Origin: JACJWR01 sp963752505
GTDB lineage: Bacteria > Actinomycetota > Actinomycetes > S36-B12 > UBA10799
Direction of reading: 5' to 3'
DNA length: 64,000 nt
Assembly: GCA_963752505.1 (NCBI GenBank)
Contig: CAVVYM010000012.1
Coordinates: forward strand, 1-64,000
Shown here: one piece after another, positions 34,178-42,679 of the stretch
Layout: each line of letters starts with the position of its first letter
Numbering within the stretch: position 1 is the first letter of the stretch
Program-made: the position numbers and the translations under genes
The notes under the pieces: generated by a model
Database searches by the model: none
What the model was told of the DNA's origin: nothing
Seen by the model: the letters and a program-made list of their open reading frames with translations, nothing else

Positions 34178-34420
34178 TCAGGCGAGTGTGACCACCGGGC
34201 AGGTGAGGGTGCGAGTGATGCCAGAGATCTCCTGCAGCGGGCCGAGCACGTCGCGGCCGAGGGTGTCCATGTCGCTGGCATTGGCGTGGGCAATGACGTC
34301 GTACGGTCCGGTGACGTCATCGGCGGCGGTGACCCCCGGGAGTTCTGCCACAAGTTTGGCGACCGCGGCAGATCGGCCCACCTCGGTTTGCACAAGGACG
34401 TACGCGTGGACCCCGGTCAT
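34178..34420 (-). CDS. Stand-alone Lrp/AsnC ligand-binding (RAM) domain protein
   Basis: 80 residues: only the effector-binding RAM domain of Lrp/AsnC regulators (VHAYVLVQTEVGRSAAVAKL, VTGPYDVIAHANASDMDTLG, ITRTLTCPVV), without a helix-turn-helix. Such SraA-type proteins form ring oligomers that bind amino acids or modulate larger Lrp proteins. GGAGG sits seven bases before the ATG. The stop is one base from the DUF3515 start, so the two form an operon. Confidence 0.93.
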   Translation of the reverse strand: MTGVHAYVLVQTEVGRSAAVAKLVAELPGVTAADDVTGPYDVIAHANASDMDTLGRDVLGPLQEISGITRTLTCPVVTLA

Positions 34421-34489
34421 CGACAATTCCTCCATATGGTTGGGTGAGAAGCCGAGCCTACCCGTATCCGATTGGAAGGACGCCACGAC

Positions 34490-35458
34490 GTGGACCGGAG
34501 TACACGAATTCGCCGGGTGTCCCAGGTGAACGAATTCAATCTGATCGACATCATCACGACTGGGCTGCCGCGCCCCGACTTCGTCGAGGTCGGAGTCGGA
34601 GACGACGCGGCGGTGCTGAACTTGAGTGCGTCGCAGGTGGTCACCTGCACCGACATGCTGATCGAGGGCCGCCACTTTCGTAAGGCATGGTCCGGCGCCG
34701 AGGACATCGGCCATCGGGTCGCCGCTGCCAACCTGGCTGATGTGGTGGCAATGGGTGCTTCGCCGGTGGCGTTGATGGTGGCGATGGCCATCCCGGTGGA
34801 GACGGAGACCGGCTGGGCGGCCGATGTGATCGACGGAGTGCAGGCCGAAGCTGACCTTGTCGGTGCGGTCGTCGTGGGCGGCGACACCAACAGCACCGAC
34901 GGGCCCATAGTGATCTGCGCCACCGCCCTCGGCGACATGCGCGGTCGTACCCCGGTGCGCCGTTCGGGTGCCCAACCCGGCGACCAGGTGGCCTTGGTCG
35001 GCAGGCAGGGCTGGGCTGCTGCCGGTCTTACCGTGTTGAGTCGAGGATTCAGGTCGCCGCGGGTGCTCGTGGATGCGCTGCGCCGGCCCAGCGTGCCCTA
35101 TGAGGCGGGGATCGCTGCCTCGGCAGCCGGGGCCACGGCCATGATCGATGTCAGTGATGGCCTGCTGGCTGATCTCGGCCACATCGCGCAGGCTTCGAAC
35201 GTCAGCATCGACCTCGACTCCGACGCACTGCGCGTCGATGAACCGCTCAAGGACACCGCAATTGCTTTCACGATGGACCCGTTGTCGTGGGTGTTGTCCG
35301 GTGGCGAGGACCATAGCCTCGCGGCCACCTTCCCGGCGGGGGCGGAGTTGCCGGAGGGGTTCTATCGCATCGGGGAGGTCAGCGCCGGCGAACCGGACGT
35401 CACAGTTGACGGCGTCGAGCCCCGCGGATCACGCGGGTGGCGCCACTTCGGCCCTTAG
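34490..35458 (+). CDS. thiL: Thiamine-monophosphate kinase
   Basis: 322 residues. ThiL phosphorylates thiamine monophosphate to the diphosphate cofactor. Motifs: EFNLIDIITTGLPR at the start, GVGDDAAVLNLS (ATP/Mg), CTDMLIEGRHFR, AANLADVVAMGASPVALMVA, VVGGDTNSTDGPIVI, MIDVSDGLLADLGHIAQAS and SGGEDHSLAATFP, all with the expected acidic residues. The GTG at 34490 is chosen because GGAAGGA precedes it by about nine bases; GTG at 34517 also fits. Its TAG overlaps the TAA of rpmB from the other strand. Confidence 0.95.
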   Translation: MDRSTRIRRVSQVNEFNLIDIITTGLPRPDFVEVGVGDDAAVLNLSASQVVTCTDMLIEGRHFRKAWSGAEDIGHRVAAANLADVVAMGASPVALMVAMAIPVETETGWAADVIDGVQAEADLVGAVVVGGDTNSTDGPIVICATALGDMRGRTPVRRSGAQPGDQVALVGRQGWAAAGLTVLSRGFRSPRVLVDALRRPSVPYEAGIAASAAGATAMIDVSDGLLADLGHIAQASNVSIDLDSDALRVDEPLKDTAIAFTMDPLSWVLSGGEDHSLAATFPAGAELPEGFYRIGEVSAGEPDVTVDGVEPRGSRGWRHFGP

Positions 35459-35640
35459 CGGGTGACTTTGCCGGCCTTCAGGCAAGAGACGCAGACGTTC
35501 ATCTTCTTGGGGGTCTTGCCCTCGGTCACGCGGACGGACTGGATGTTCGGGTTCCAGCGTCGCTTCGTCCGACGGTGGGAGTGCGAGATTCTGTTGCCGA
35601 AGCCGGGGCTCTTGCCACACACATCGCAGGTCGCAGCCAC
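35455..35640 (-). CDS. rpmB: 50S ribosomal protein L28
   Basis: 61 residues, full length. MAATCDVCGKSPGFGNRISH, then SHRRTKRRWNPNIQSV and MNVCVSCLKAGKVTR. Two CxxC pairs show the zinc-binding form. GTG start with GGGAG six bases upstream. Divergent from the DAK-domain gene across 227 bases that must hold promoters for both; convergent with thiL, sharing a four-base TTAG that contains both stop codons. Confidence 0.97.
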   Translation of the reverse strand: MAATCDVCGKSPGFGNRISHSHRRTKRRWNPNIQSVRVTEGKTPKKMNVCVSCLKAGKVTR

Positions 35641-35867
35641 AGTGATCTCCCAAGTAGTCGTAGGTGTCTAGTCCGGTGTGCACGCTCGGGTGCCGGACTC
35701 CCGCCGATCACGACGCGCGATAAGTTCGAGCAATATCCCGGGTTGTCGTTGTCGGCGGCGTACGGTTACACGACACGCGTCGCGCAGACTCGTGACATCA
35801 TAGCGCGACGCCCGCCACCGGACTCCCCGGGGGCGAAGGAGGCACACCGAAGGGTCCGCAGCACACG

Positions 35868-37475
35868 ATGGTTCTGGATGCACAGGCGATAAGGGCCTGG
35901 ATGGCTCAGGCGGTCGACCTCCTTGGTGACCAGCGCGACGAGATCGATCGGCTCAACGTCTTTCCGGTTCCCGATGGCGACACCGGCACCAACCTCTACT
36001 TGACGATCGAATCTGCCGCCGCTGCGGCCACGGCGGCGCAAGGTGACATGACGGCGGTCTGCCACGAGGTGGCCCAGGGCGCCTTGCTCGGCGCGCGAGG
36101 CAACTCCGGGGTCATCACCAGTCAAATCCTGCGCGGATTCGCCGACGCCTTCGATGACCTTGAGCCAGTACCCGAGCTGATCGACGGCGACACGCTCGCG
36201 CGTGCCCTCGGCATGGCGGCGGATTCCGCCTACAGCGCCGTGGCCGTACCGCGGGAGGGCACGATTTTGTCCGTGGCCAAGGGAGCGGCCGAGGGTGCAG
36301 CCTTGGCCTCGGGCAACGCCGCCGCGGACCCCGACGCCGTCATCTCCGCGGCACTCGAGGCTGCCAAGGAGGCACTGGCCCGCACGCCCGACCAGTTGCC
36401 GGTGTTGCGTGAAGCCGGGGTCGTCGACGCCGGCGGCAAGGGACTCGTGGTCATCCTCGAGGCTCTGGCGCGCGCGATTCGGGGCGTTGCGGCCCCGCCG
36501 CGGCGGCGCGGTAGCAGCGTGACGGCGCCCGCTGCGCATTCGCCGATCGTGGGATACGACGGCCCGGAATACGAAGTGATGTATCTGCTGGACGCCCCCG
36601 ACGAGGCGGTCCCACAGTTGCGCAGCCAGTTGAACGATCTCGGGGACTCCGTGGTCGTGGTCGGTGGCCATGGACTGTGGAACATCCACGTGCACACCGA
36701 CGACATTGGTGCCGCCATCGAACGTGCGGTGGAGGTGGGTAGTCCGCGGCGCATCAAGGTGACGCGGCTGCTGAGCGCCGACACGTTGCGAACCACTGGG
36801 CGGGGGACACCGTCGGCACGCGCTCTCGTCGTCGTCACCCACGGCCCGGACATCGCGAACTACCTCGAAGAGGCGGGGTTCACCGTGGTGCGGGCGCCAG
36901 CCAGGGGGCGTGCGTCAACGGCGGAGTTGCTCGACGGCATCACGCGGACCCACGCGCAGGACGTCGTGCTGCTGCCCAGCGACCGGGACACCACCCCCGT
37001 TGCCGAGGCTGCGGCTGCCGCTTCGCGGGACACGGGGGTGCGTGCCGCGGTGGTTCCCACCAGGTCGATCGTGCAGAGTCTGGCGGCCATCGCGGTACAC
37101 GACCCGGAAGCGCGATTCGACGACGACATGATCGCAATGGGGCGGGCGGCTGGGGCGACCAGATACGGAGCGGTGACAGTGGCCGCAAAGGAGGCCATCA
37201 CGTCGGTCGGCCCCTGTCAGCCGGGCGACGCGCTGGGGTTGGTGGACGGTGAGATCGTCGCCATCGGCGCCGAACCCGACGCCATCGTGCGCCAGGTGGT
37301 CGATCGTTTGGTGTCGGGTGGCACCGAACTCATCACCGTCGTGGTCGGCGCTGACGCCCGCGAGGACCAAGTGCAGGAGTTGGCCGAATATGCCACCTCC
37401 CAGCACTCTCAATTAGAGGTTGAAGTCCTGCCCGGAGGGCAGCCTTACTGGCCGTTCATCCTCGGCGCCGAATGA
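35868..37475 (+). CDS. DAK-domain (FakA-like) fatty acid kinase subunit
   Basis: 535 residues. The N-terminal DhaL-type ATP-binding domain has RLNVFPVPDGDTGTNLYLTI (Mg-binding Asp cluster) and GALLGARGNSGVITSQILRGF, followed by DAGGKGLVVILEAL. The C-terminal DAK1_2/DegV-associated part contains EYEVMYLLDAP, GHGLWNIHVHTDD and VLLPSDRDTTPVAEAA. In Firmicutes this protein (FakA) phosphorylates fatty acids presented by a FakB partner; in actinobacteria it is found ahead of recG, as here. No fakB/degV is in the window. The recG start lies two bases after its stop. Confidence 0.92.
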   Translation: MVLDAQAIRAWMAQAVDLLGDQRDEIDRLNVFPVPDGDTGTNLYLTIESAAAAATAAQGDMTAVCHEVAQGALLGARGNSGVITSQILRGFADAFDDLEPVPELIDGDTLARALGMAADSAYSAVAVPREGTILSVAKGAAEGAALASGNAAADPDAVISAALEAAKEALARTPDQLPVLREAGVVDAGGKGLVVILEALARAIRGVAAPPRRRGSSVTAPAAHSPIVGYDGPEYEVMYLLDAPDEAVPQLRSQLNDLGDSVVVVGGHGLWNIHVHTDDIGAAIERAVEVGSPRRIKVTRLLSADTLRTTGRGTPSARALVVVTHGPDIANYLEEAGFTVVRAPARGRASTAELLDGITRTHAQDVVLLPSDRDTTPVAEAAAAASRDTGVRAAVVPTRSIVQSLAAIAVHDPEARFDDDMIAMGRAAGATRYGAVTVAAKEAITSVGPCQPGDALGLVDGEIVAIGAEPDAIVRQVVDRLVSGGTELITVVVGADAREDQVQELAEYATSQHSQLEVEVLPGGQPYWPFILGAE

Positions 37476-37476
37476 C

Positions 37477-39657
37477 GTGGTCGACTTCGACACCGACTTG
37501 CGCGGCATCCTCGGCGATCGCTCGGCGAAAGCACTCGCCGATGCGTTCGGCATCCGCACCGTGGACGATGCCCTGCGGCACTACCCCAGGCGCTACTTCC
37601 GGCGGGGCGAACTCACCAGCTTCGCGGACCTGCGAGTCGACGACGACGTCACCGTGCTCGCCGAAGTGGCGCAGGTTCGCAGCAGGCCCAGCCAGCGGCG
37701 GGTGCGTGGCAAGCCCCTGACCCTCACAGAGGTGACCCTCACCGACGGCCAATCGAAACTGGCGGCCACGTTCTTCAACCAGAAATGGCGCGAGAAGGAC
37801 CTCGTCGTGGGCCGTCGGATGCTGTTCGCGGGCAAGGTCAGCCGCTTTCGATCCGGCCTGCAATTGGTTCATCCAGACTACGAACCGGCGATTTCCGAAC
37901 CCTCCGAGGCCACTTCCGCTGGGTTCGCAGGGGCGGTGATTCCCGTGTATCCGGCAACGGCGCGGGTTTCCACGTGGCGCTACGCCGGAGTGATGGAGGT
38001 GCTGCTGCCGGTGGTCGGCGATCTGACCGACCCGCTGCCTGAAGCGACGCGGTTGGCCCACGGCCTCGTCGGCTTCGCCGATGCGATTCGGATGATTCAC
38101 GCCCCAGCGGACCTGTCGGAGGTGGATGCCGCTCAGCGCCGGCTGCGGTTTGAGGAGGCCTTTCTGTTGCAGGCGGAACTACTGCGGCGCAGGGCCGACC
38201 GGCGTGCCCGATCAGCGATTCCGCGGACACCGCGGCCGGACGGGTTGGTGGCGGCGCTCGACGCGCGGCTGCCGTTCACGCTGACACCCGGGCAGCTCGC
38301 CGTGTCCGACGAGATCGCCGCCGACATGGCCCAGCCGCACCCCATGCTGCGGCTGCTGCAGGGTGACGTCGGATCCGGAAAGACCATCGTGGCCCTCCGG
38401 GCGATGCTGGCAGCGGTGGATGCCGGGGCACAGGCGGCGTTGCTGGCCCCCACCGAAGTACTCGCCGCTCAACACCTCGTCACGATCACCGACCTGTTGG
38501 GGCCGCTGGCTGCCAAAGGGACGATCATGGGCGATAGTCGCGGCACGATGGCGACGTTGCTCACGGGTTCCCTGGGGGCACGCGCCCGCCGAGAGGCCCT
38601 GCTCGGGGCTGCAAGCGGTGAGGCGGGCATCATCATCGGCACCCACGCGCTCATGTCCGAAGGGGTCGAGTTCGCCGATCTGGGCCTCGTCGTGGTGGAC
38701 GAGCAGCACCGTTTCGGAGTGGAACAGCGTGCCAGCCTGCTTGCCAAGGCACCCGACGAAGCCCAGCCCCACACGCTCGTGATGACCGCCACCCCCATTC
38801 CTCGCACGGTGGCCATGACGGTTTTCGGCGACCTCGACGTCTCGACCCTGCGGGAACGCCCCGCAGGGCGCAGTCCGGTTGCCACGCACGTGGTCGCGGC
38901 ACCCTCGCGACCTGCCCATCTGGCACGGGTGTGGGAGCGGGCGAGGGAAGAGGTGGCCGCGGGTCGACAGGTCTACGTGGTGTGCCCGCGCATCTCTGCG
39001 GAGGGCGACCCGCCCGTACCTGGCTACCCGCCGACAGCAGTCGAGGAACTCGTGTCGTATCTGTCGGCTGGGCCCCTCAAGGGCCTGCGCATCGCCGCGA
39101 TGCACGGTCAACTCGACCCGGCGGAGAAGGCGCGCGTGATGGCCGCCTTTACGCGTGGGCCTGCCGACAACGCAGCCGGTGTCGACGTGTTGGTCTCGAC
39201 GACGGTTATCGAGGTCGGTGTGGACGTGCCGAATGCCACTCTCATGGCGATCGTTGATGCCGATCGCTTCGGGGTCTCGTCGCTGCACCAGTTGCGCGGT
39301 CGAGTGGGCCGGGGAGACCAGGCTGCCGTCTGTCTGCTGGTGACGGCTGCGGAGCCCGGTTCGGATTCCATGGCCCGCCTTGAGGCGTTGGCCGAGACCG
39401 ACGATGGCTTCGACGTGAGCCTCATCGATTTGCAGGCGCGGCGAGAGGGTGACGTGTTGGGGGCGAATCAGTCGGGCAGCACGAGTTCGCTTCGACTGCT
39501 GTCGGTGCTGGCGGACTCAGACGTCATCGAAGAAGCCCGCGCGGCTGCGCAGGATCATCTCGATGGGGACCCCGACCTCATTTCGGCACCTCACCTGCGG
39601 GCTGCCCTGGCACGGCTGGCGGCACGCCAGAGCAGCGATTACCTGGAGAAGGCATGA
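37477..39657 (+). CDS. recG: ATP-dependent DNA helicase RecG
   Basis: 726 residues. A wedge/OB domain (about 45-150, DDVTVLAEVAQVRSRPSQRR) reads branched DNA, followed by superfamily 2 helicase motifs: LLQGDVGSGKTIVALRAM (Walker A), LLAPTEVLAAQH, VVVDEQHRFGVEQR (Walker B), MTATPIPRTVAMTVFGDLD, VSTTVIEVGVDVPNA and QLRGRVGRGDQ. It remodels stalled forks and Holliday junctions. Start is GTG at 37477, directly after the DAK gene stop; the stop overlaps rsmD by ATGA. Confidence 0.97.
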   Translation: MVDFDTDLRGILGDRSAKALADAFGIRTVDDALRHYPRRYFRRGELTSFADLRVDDDVTVLAEVAQVRSRPSQRRVRGKPLTLTEVTLTDGQSKLAATFFNQKWREKDLVVGRRMLFAGKVSRFRSGLQLVHPDYEPAISEPSEATSAGFAGAVIPVYPATARVSTWRYAGVMEVLLPVVGDLTDPLPEATRLAHGLVGFADAIRMIHAPADLSEVDAAQRRLRFEEAFLLQAELLRRRADRRARSAIPRTPRPDGLVAALDARLPFTLTPGQLAVSDEIAADMAQPHPMLRLLQGDVGSGKTIVALRAMLAAVDAGAQAALLAPTEVLAAQHLVTITDLLGPLAAKGTIMGDSRGTMATLLTGSLGARARREALLGAASGEAGIIIGTHALMSEGVEFADLGLVVVDEQHRFGVEQRASLLAKAPDEAQPHTLVMTATPIPRTVAMTVFGDLDVSTLRERPAGRSPVATHVVAAPSRPAHLARVWERAREEVAAGRQVYVVCPRISAEGDPPVPGYPPTAVEELVSYLSAGPLKGLRIAAMHGQLDPAEKARVMAAFTRGPADNAAGVDVLVSTTVIEVGVDVPNATLMAIVDADRFGVSSLHQLRGRVGRGDQAAVCLLVTAAEPGSDSMARLEALAETDDGFDVSLIDLQARREGDVLGANQSGSTSSLRLLSVLADSDVIEEARAAAQDHLDGDPDLISAPHLRAALARLAARQSSDYLEKA

Positions 39658-40241
39658 CGCGCATCGTGGGAGGCCTGGCGCGAGGCCGCCGGTTGGCGGT
39701 GCCGGCGGGCGACGTCCGGCCAACCTCGTCGCGCACCCGCGAGGCGGTCTTCTCGTCGCTGGCGCATCGGCTGCACAGTTGGACAGATGTCGTGGTGCTC
39801 GACCTGTTCGCCGGTTCTGGCGCCATGGGACTCGAGGCCGCCTCCCGTGGCGCAGCAGCCGTCGTGCTGGTGGAGCGCGATCGCAGGGTGCTGAAGGTCC
39901 TGCGCCGCAACGTCGCCGAGTTGGACCTGCCGGGGGTCACGGTCCTGGCGGCCGATTCCTACACGCTCGGTCCCCGCCGCGACCTCCGGCAGGTCGCGGC
40001 GGCGGCTGACGTGGTGATTCTCGATCCGCCGTATCGCGACTCCGACGCAGCGCTGCGCGAACTCCTGGGGGGTCTGCAGCGCGGCCACTGGCTGGCCCCG
40101 GAGGCGATAGCCGTCGTCGAACGCTCGGCGCGTGGTGCGGAATTCGAGTGGCCCGCTGGCTGGGAGGTGTTCGCGGATCGCCGATACGCGGACACCACCG
40201 TTTACTTTGCCAGGCTGGTAGCGTCTCCTTCGTCACAGTAG
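39654..40241 (+). CDS. rsmD: 16S rRNA (guanine(966)-N2)-methyltransferase
   Basis: 195 residues. TRIVGGLARGRRLAVP and RPTSSRTREAVFSSLAHRL are the RsmD N-terminal signatures; VVLDLFAGSGAMGLEAASRGA binds SAM, and VVILDPPYRDSDAALRELL is the catalytic DPPY loop. It methylates G966 of 16S rRNA late in 30S assembly. Four-base overlap with recG and 26 bases before coaD, the usual actinobacterial order. Confidence 0.95.
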   Translation: MTRIVGGLARGRRLAVPAGDVRPTSSRTREAVFSSLAHRLHSWTDVVVLDLFAGSGAMGLEAASRGAAAVVLVERDRRVLKVLRRNVAELDLPGVTVLAADSYTLGPRRDLRQVAAAADVVILDPPYRDSDAALRELLGGLQRGHWLAPEAIAVVERSARGAEFEWPAGWEVFADRRYADTTVYFARLVASPSSQ

Positions 40242-40267
40242 GACTTGAAACGGCCTGGAGGAGGGAC

Positions 40268-40759
40268 GTGCGACGCGCTGTCTGTCCGGGGTCGTTTGAC
40301 CCCGTCACCAATGGACACTTGGACATCATCGCCCGGGCAAGCGAGTTGTTCGACGAGGTGGTGGTCGCCGTGCTTGTGAACCACAAGAAGAGCGGTCTGT
40401 TCACCATTCCCGAGCGCATCGAGATTCTGACCGAGGTGACCGCCGACCTGCCGAACATCGTCATCGACTCCTTCCACGGCTTGCTTGTGGACTTCTGCAC
40501 CGAACGCGATATCCGGTCGATCGTCAAGGGTCTGCGAGCCGTCAGCGACTTCGACTACGAACTGCAGATGGCGCAGATGAATCGGCGGCTGGCCGACGTG
40601 GACACCGTCTTCATGTCGACGAATCCGCTGTACTCCTTCTTGTCGTCCAGCCTGATCAAAGAAGTGGCCACCTACGGCGGCGACGTGGCCGGGCTGGTTC
40701 CGCCCAGCGTGATCGATCGACTCGAAGAAAAAATCTCCCACGCGGTGGAGCAGGGGTAG
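40268..40759 (+). CDS. coaD: Phosphopantetheine adenylyltransferase
   Basis: 163 residues. RRAVCPGSFDPVTNGHLDII carries the nucleotidyltransferase TxGH motif; VNHKKSGLFTIPERIEIL, VKGLRAVSDFDYELQMAQMN and the C-terminal YSFLSSSLIKEVATYGGDV motif complete the CoaD family pattern. It adenylates 4'-phosphopantetheine in coenzyme A synthesis. GTG start with GGAGGAGGG immediately upstream. Confidence 0.97.
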   Translation: MRRAVCPGSFDPVTNGHLDIIARASELFDEVVVAVLVNHKKSGLFTIPERIEILTEVTADLPNIVIDSFHGLLVDFCTERDIRSIVKGLRAVSDFDYELQMAQMNRRLADVDTVFMSTNPLYSFLSSSLIKEVATYGGDVAGLVPPSVIDRLEEKISHAVEQG

Positions 40760-40761
40760 CC

Positions 40762-41463
40762 ATGGACATGCTCAATCGTCTCGACGAACTCAGCGACATC
40801 ATCGAGAGCGCGAAATCGTTACCACTGTCGGCGTCGTGCGTGGTTCCCCGCGACGAGGCTCTCGACCTGCTCGACGAGATCCGAGCAAGTCTGCCCGACA
40901 CAATTCGCGAGGCGGAACTCATCGTGCGCCGCCGCAACGAGATCCTCGACGCCGCCGAGCGCGGGTCGCAGGAGCGCATCGCCGAGGCTGAGGCGCGGGC
41001 TGAGCGGCTCCTCGAGGATGCTTCGGATCGCGCTCGGACCACCCGCTCGCAGGCGGGTGCCGAGGCCGAGAAGGTACTCGCCGAAGCACGCATGCAGGCG
41101 GCGCTCATCGTTGATTCGCACACCACGACGGTGGCCGCCCGGGATGAGGCCACGCGCCTGGTCAAGGACGCCGTTCACCGGTCGGAACTGATTCTCTCCG
41201 CCACCACTCACCGGGCGAACGTGCTGCTGGCAAAGGCGGAAGCGGCGCTCCTGTCGGCTGTGCAGGAGATCCAGCGCGAGCACGCCGACCTGGAGTCCAT
41301 GTCGGTGGCCTATCGAAGCGAAATCACCGCCGAGGAGCAGGGCGAGGTAGTCGATGTTGCTGCCCGCGAGCAGCAGAAGACCTCCGCCGCCGGTGGGGAG
41401 GAGTTCTACGACTTCGAGCTCGACGTTGTGATCGACCCCGATCAGTTGCCTGGCTACAGGTGA
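40762..41463 (+). CDS. Coiled-coil DivIVA/AtpF-like protein (Rv2927c type)
   Basis: 233 residues. After an N-terminal segment LDELSDIIESAKSLPLSASC with a conserved VVPRDEALDLLDEIRASLP block, about residues 45-195 form one Glu/Ala/Arg-rich coiled coil (for example IVRRRNEILDAAERGSQERI). The tail ends FYDFELDVVIDPDQLPGYR. The position between coaD and DUF177 matches the mycobacterial Rv2927c locus. Resemblance to DivIVA/Wag31 and ATP synthase b suggests a structural, polar-growth or division role, which is inference. Two bases after the coaD stop. Confidence 0.88.
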   Translation: MDMLNRLDELSDIIESAKSLPLSASCVVPRDEALDLLDEIRASLPDTIREAELIVRRRNEILDAAERGSQERIAEAEARAERLLEDASDRARTTRSQAGAEAEKVLAEARMQAALIVDSHTTTVAARDEATRLVKDAVHRSELILSATTHRANVLLAKAEAALLSAVQEIQREHADLESMSVAYRSEITAEEQGEVVDVAAREQQKTSAAGGEEFYDFELDVVIDPDQLPGYR

Positions 41464-41509
41464 CCTTCGCGGCGCCACTGGCAGGTGGGGCTGGGTACAG
41501 TTTGTAACC

Positions 41510-42073
41510 GTGATCGATCCCACAGCACCATCGGTGCTTGACGTCCACGACTTCCGGCGTGCTGGCGACTTCAAGCGACTCGAACGAACGATCCCCGCTC
41601 CGGCCGGTGTCGCCAACCCGGTGCTGGAAATTCCGGCTGGTTCCGACATGGACGTGCGGCTCACACTCGAATCCGTCATCGACGGGGTGCTCGTGAGCGG
41701 GGAGATCACTTTCCCCACCGTTGGCGTGTGCAGTAGATGCCTGGAGCCGTTGGAGACGACGAGCGAAACAGCTTTCTCCGAACTCTATCTGTGGCAGGAG
41801 CCCGCGGAACTCGACCCGGATGACGATCCCTTGCCGTTGGTTCAAGCCGGCCTGATCGACCTCTCCGGGGCGGTTCGCGATGCCATCGTGCTGGCAATGC
41901 CGTTGGCGCCCCTCTGTTCACCCGACTGCGAAGGGCTGTGCCCGCAGTGCGGGCTGAAGCTCGCTGACAACCCCGGCCACAGCCACGCGCAGCTTGACCC
42001 GCGTTGGGCGGCGTTGGAGGCGCTGCAAGGACCTCCCGATGTAGGCGATGAATCGGCCATGGGGAATACTTGA
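41510..42073 (+). CDS. DUF177 family protein (YceD-like, 23S rRNA accumulation)
   Basis: 187 residues. Conserved YceD/DUF177 features: VLDVHDFRRAGDFKRLERTI, SGEITFPTVGVCSRCLEPLE with a CxxC, a DDDPLPLVQAGLIDL block, and a C-terminal LAPLCSPDCEGLCPQCG metal-binding cluster. It precedes rpmF, as in most bacteria, and E. coli YceD is needed for normal 23S rRNA levels. GTG start at 41510, 46 bases after the coiled-coil gene. Confidence 0.93.
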   Translation: MIDPTAPSVLDVHDFRRAGDFKRLERTIPAPAGVANPVLEIPAGSDMDVRLTLESVIDGVLVSGEITFPTVGVCSRCLEPLETTSETAFSELYLWQEPAELDPDDDPLPLVQAGLIDLSGAVRDAIVLAMPLAPLCSPDCEGLCPQCGLKLADNPGHSHAQLDPRWAALEALQGPPDVGDESAMGNT

Positions 42074-42098
42074 CCCGTCTGTGCTCGATCCGGGCCGA

Positions 42099-42114
42099 CT
42101 CCGCGACTGCGGAG
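42099..42114. other. Hairpin in DUF177-rpmF spacer
   Basis: CTCCGC-GACT-GCGGAG, perfect 6-bp stem with a tetraloop, 113 bases before the rpmF start. Possibly part of an L32 leader or a weak terminator; no T-run. Confidence 0.3.
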
Positions 42115-42226
42115 CCTCTCGTCGTCGTTCGCGCCTGGCGCGGACTGCGAATCCGGCCACCCCTCGCTGGGTGACGGCCCCGGTGCGCGAGTCACACCAC
42201 ACACTGCAACCGAGAGGAACCTCACC

Positions 42227-42400
42227 GTGGCTGTCCCGAAGCGGAAGATGTCCCGCAGCAACACCCGTTCACGCCGCTCGCAATGGAAAGCCGCGCCGCT
42301 GACGCTGGTCACTTGCGAGCGCTGCAAGGCTCGCAAGTTGCCGCACACTGCTTGCCCGGAGTGCGGTGCCTACGCCAAGCGCCAGGTTCTCGACGTCTGA
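42227..42400 (+). CDS. rpmF: 50S ribosomal protein L32
   Basis: 57 residues. MAVPKRKMSRSNTRSRRSQW, then LTLVTCERCKARKLPHTACP and ECGAYAKRQVLDV: full-length L32 with four zinc-binding Cys in two CxxC pairs. GTG start, with GAGAGGA about ten bases upstream. Confidence 0.97.
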   Translation: MAVPKRKMSRSNTRSRRSQWKAAPLTLVTCERCKARKLPHTACPECGAYAKRQVLDV

Positions 42401-42420
42401 GTCAGACACACCTGCTCACC

Positions 42421-42666
42421 ATGGTCGACTCGCCGCTGCAGGTTGCTGACGTGGCACGCGCGGCCGGTCGGGTGCTGGACGTCGATCCGGCGGTGATTCG
42501 TGCCGACACGCCCCTGCTCGACGTGGGTGCCGACGACGTGGCAGTGATCGCGATCGTGGATCTCCTCTCACAGCAGCTCAAACGGCGGTTGATAGACGAC
42601 CTGGCGACGTCGACCCCGGTGCCCCAATTCACGACCGTGGGCGACCTTGTCGAGTTCCTCACCTAA
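42421..42666 (+). CDS. Acyl carrier protein-like domain lacking the attachment serine
   Basis: 81 residues with the four-helix ACP pattern: VARAAGRVLDVDPAVIRADT, LLDVGADDVAVIAIVDLLSQ, then PVPQFTTVGDLVEFLT. In true ACPs the second helix begins D-S-L and the Ser carries 4'-phosphopantetheine; here the residues are GAD-D-V, so the prosthetic group cannot attach in the usual way. Location between rpmF and rnc is where many bacteria keep acpP. ATG start; rnc follows 13 bases later. It may be a structural or regulatory ACP relative, and is probably not a fatty-acid carrier. Confidence 0.8.
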   Translation: MVDSPLQVADVARAAGRVLDVDPAVIRADTPLLDVGADDVAVIAIVDLLSQQLKRRLIDDLATSTPVPQFTTVGDLVEFLT

Positions 42667-42679
42667 GGAGGTCGGACGC

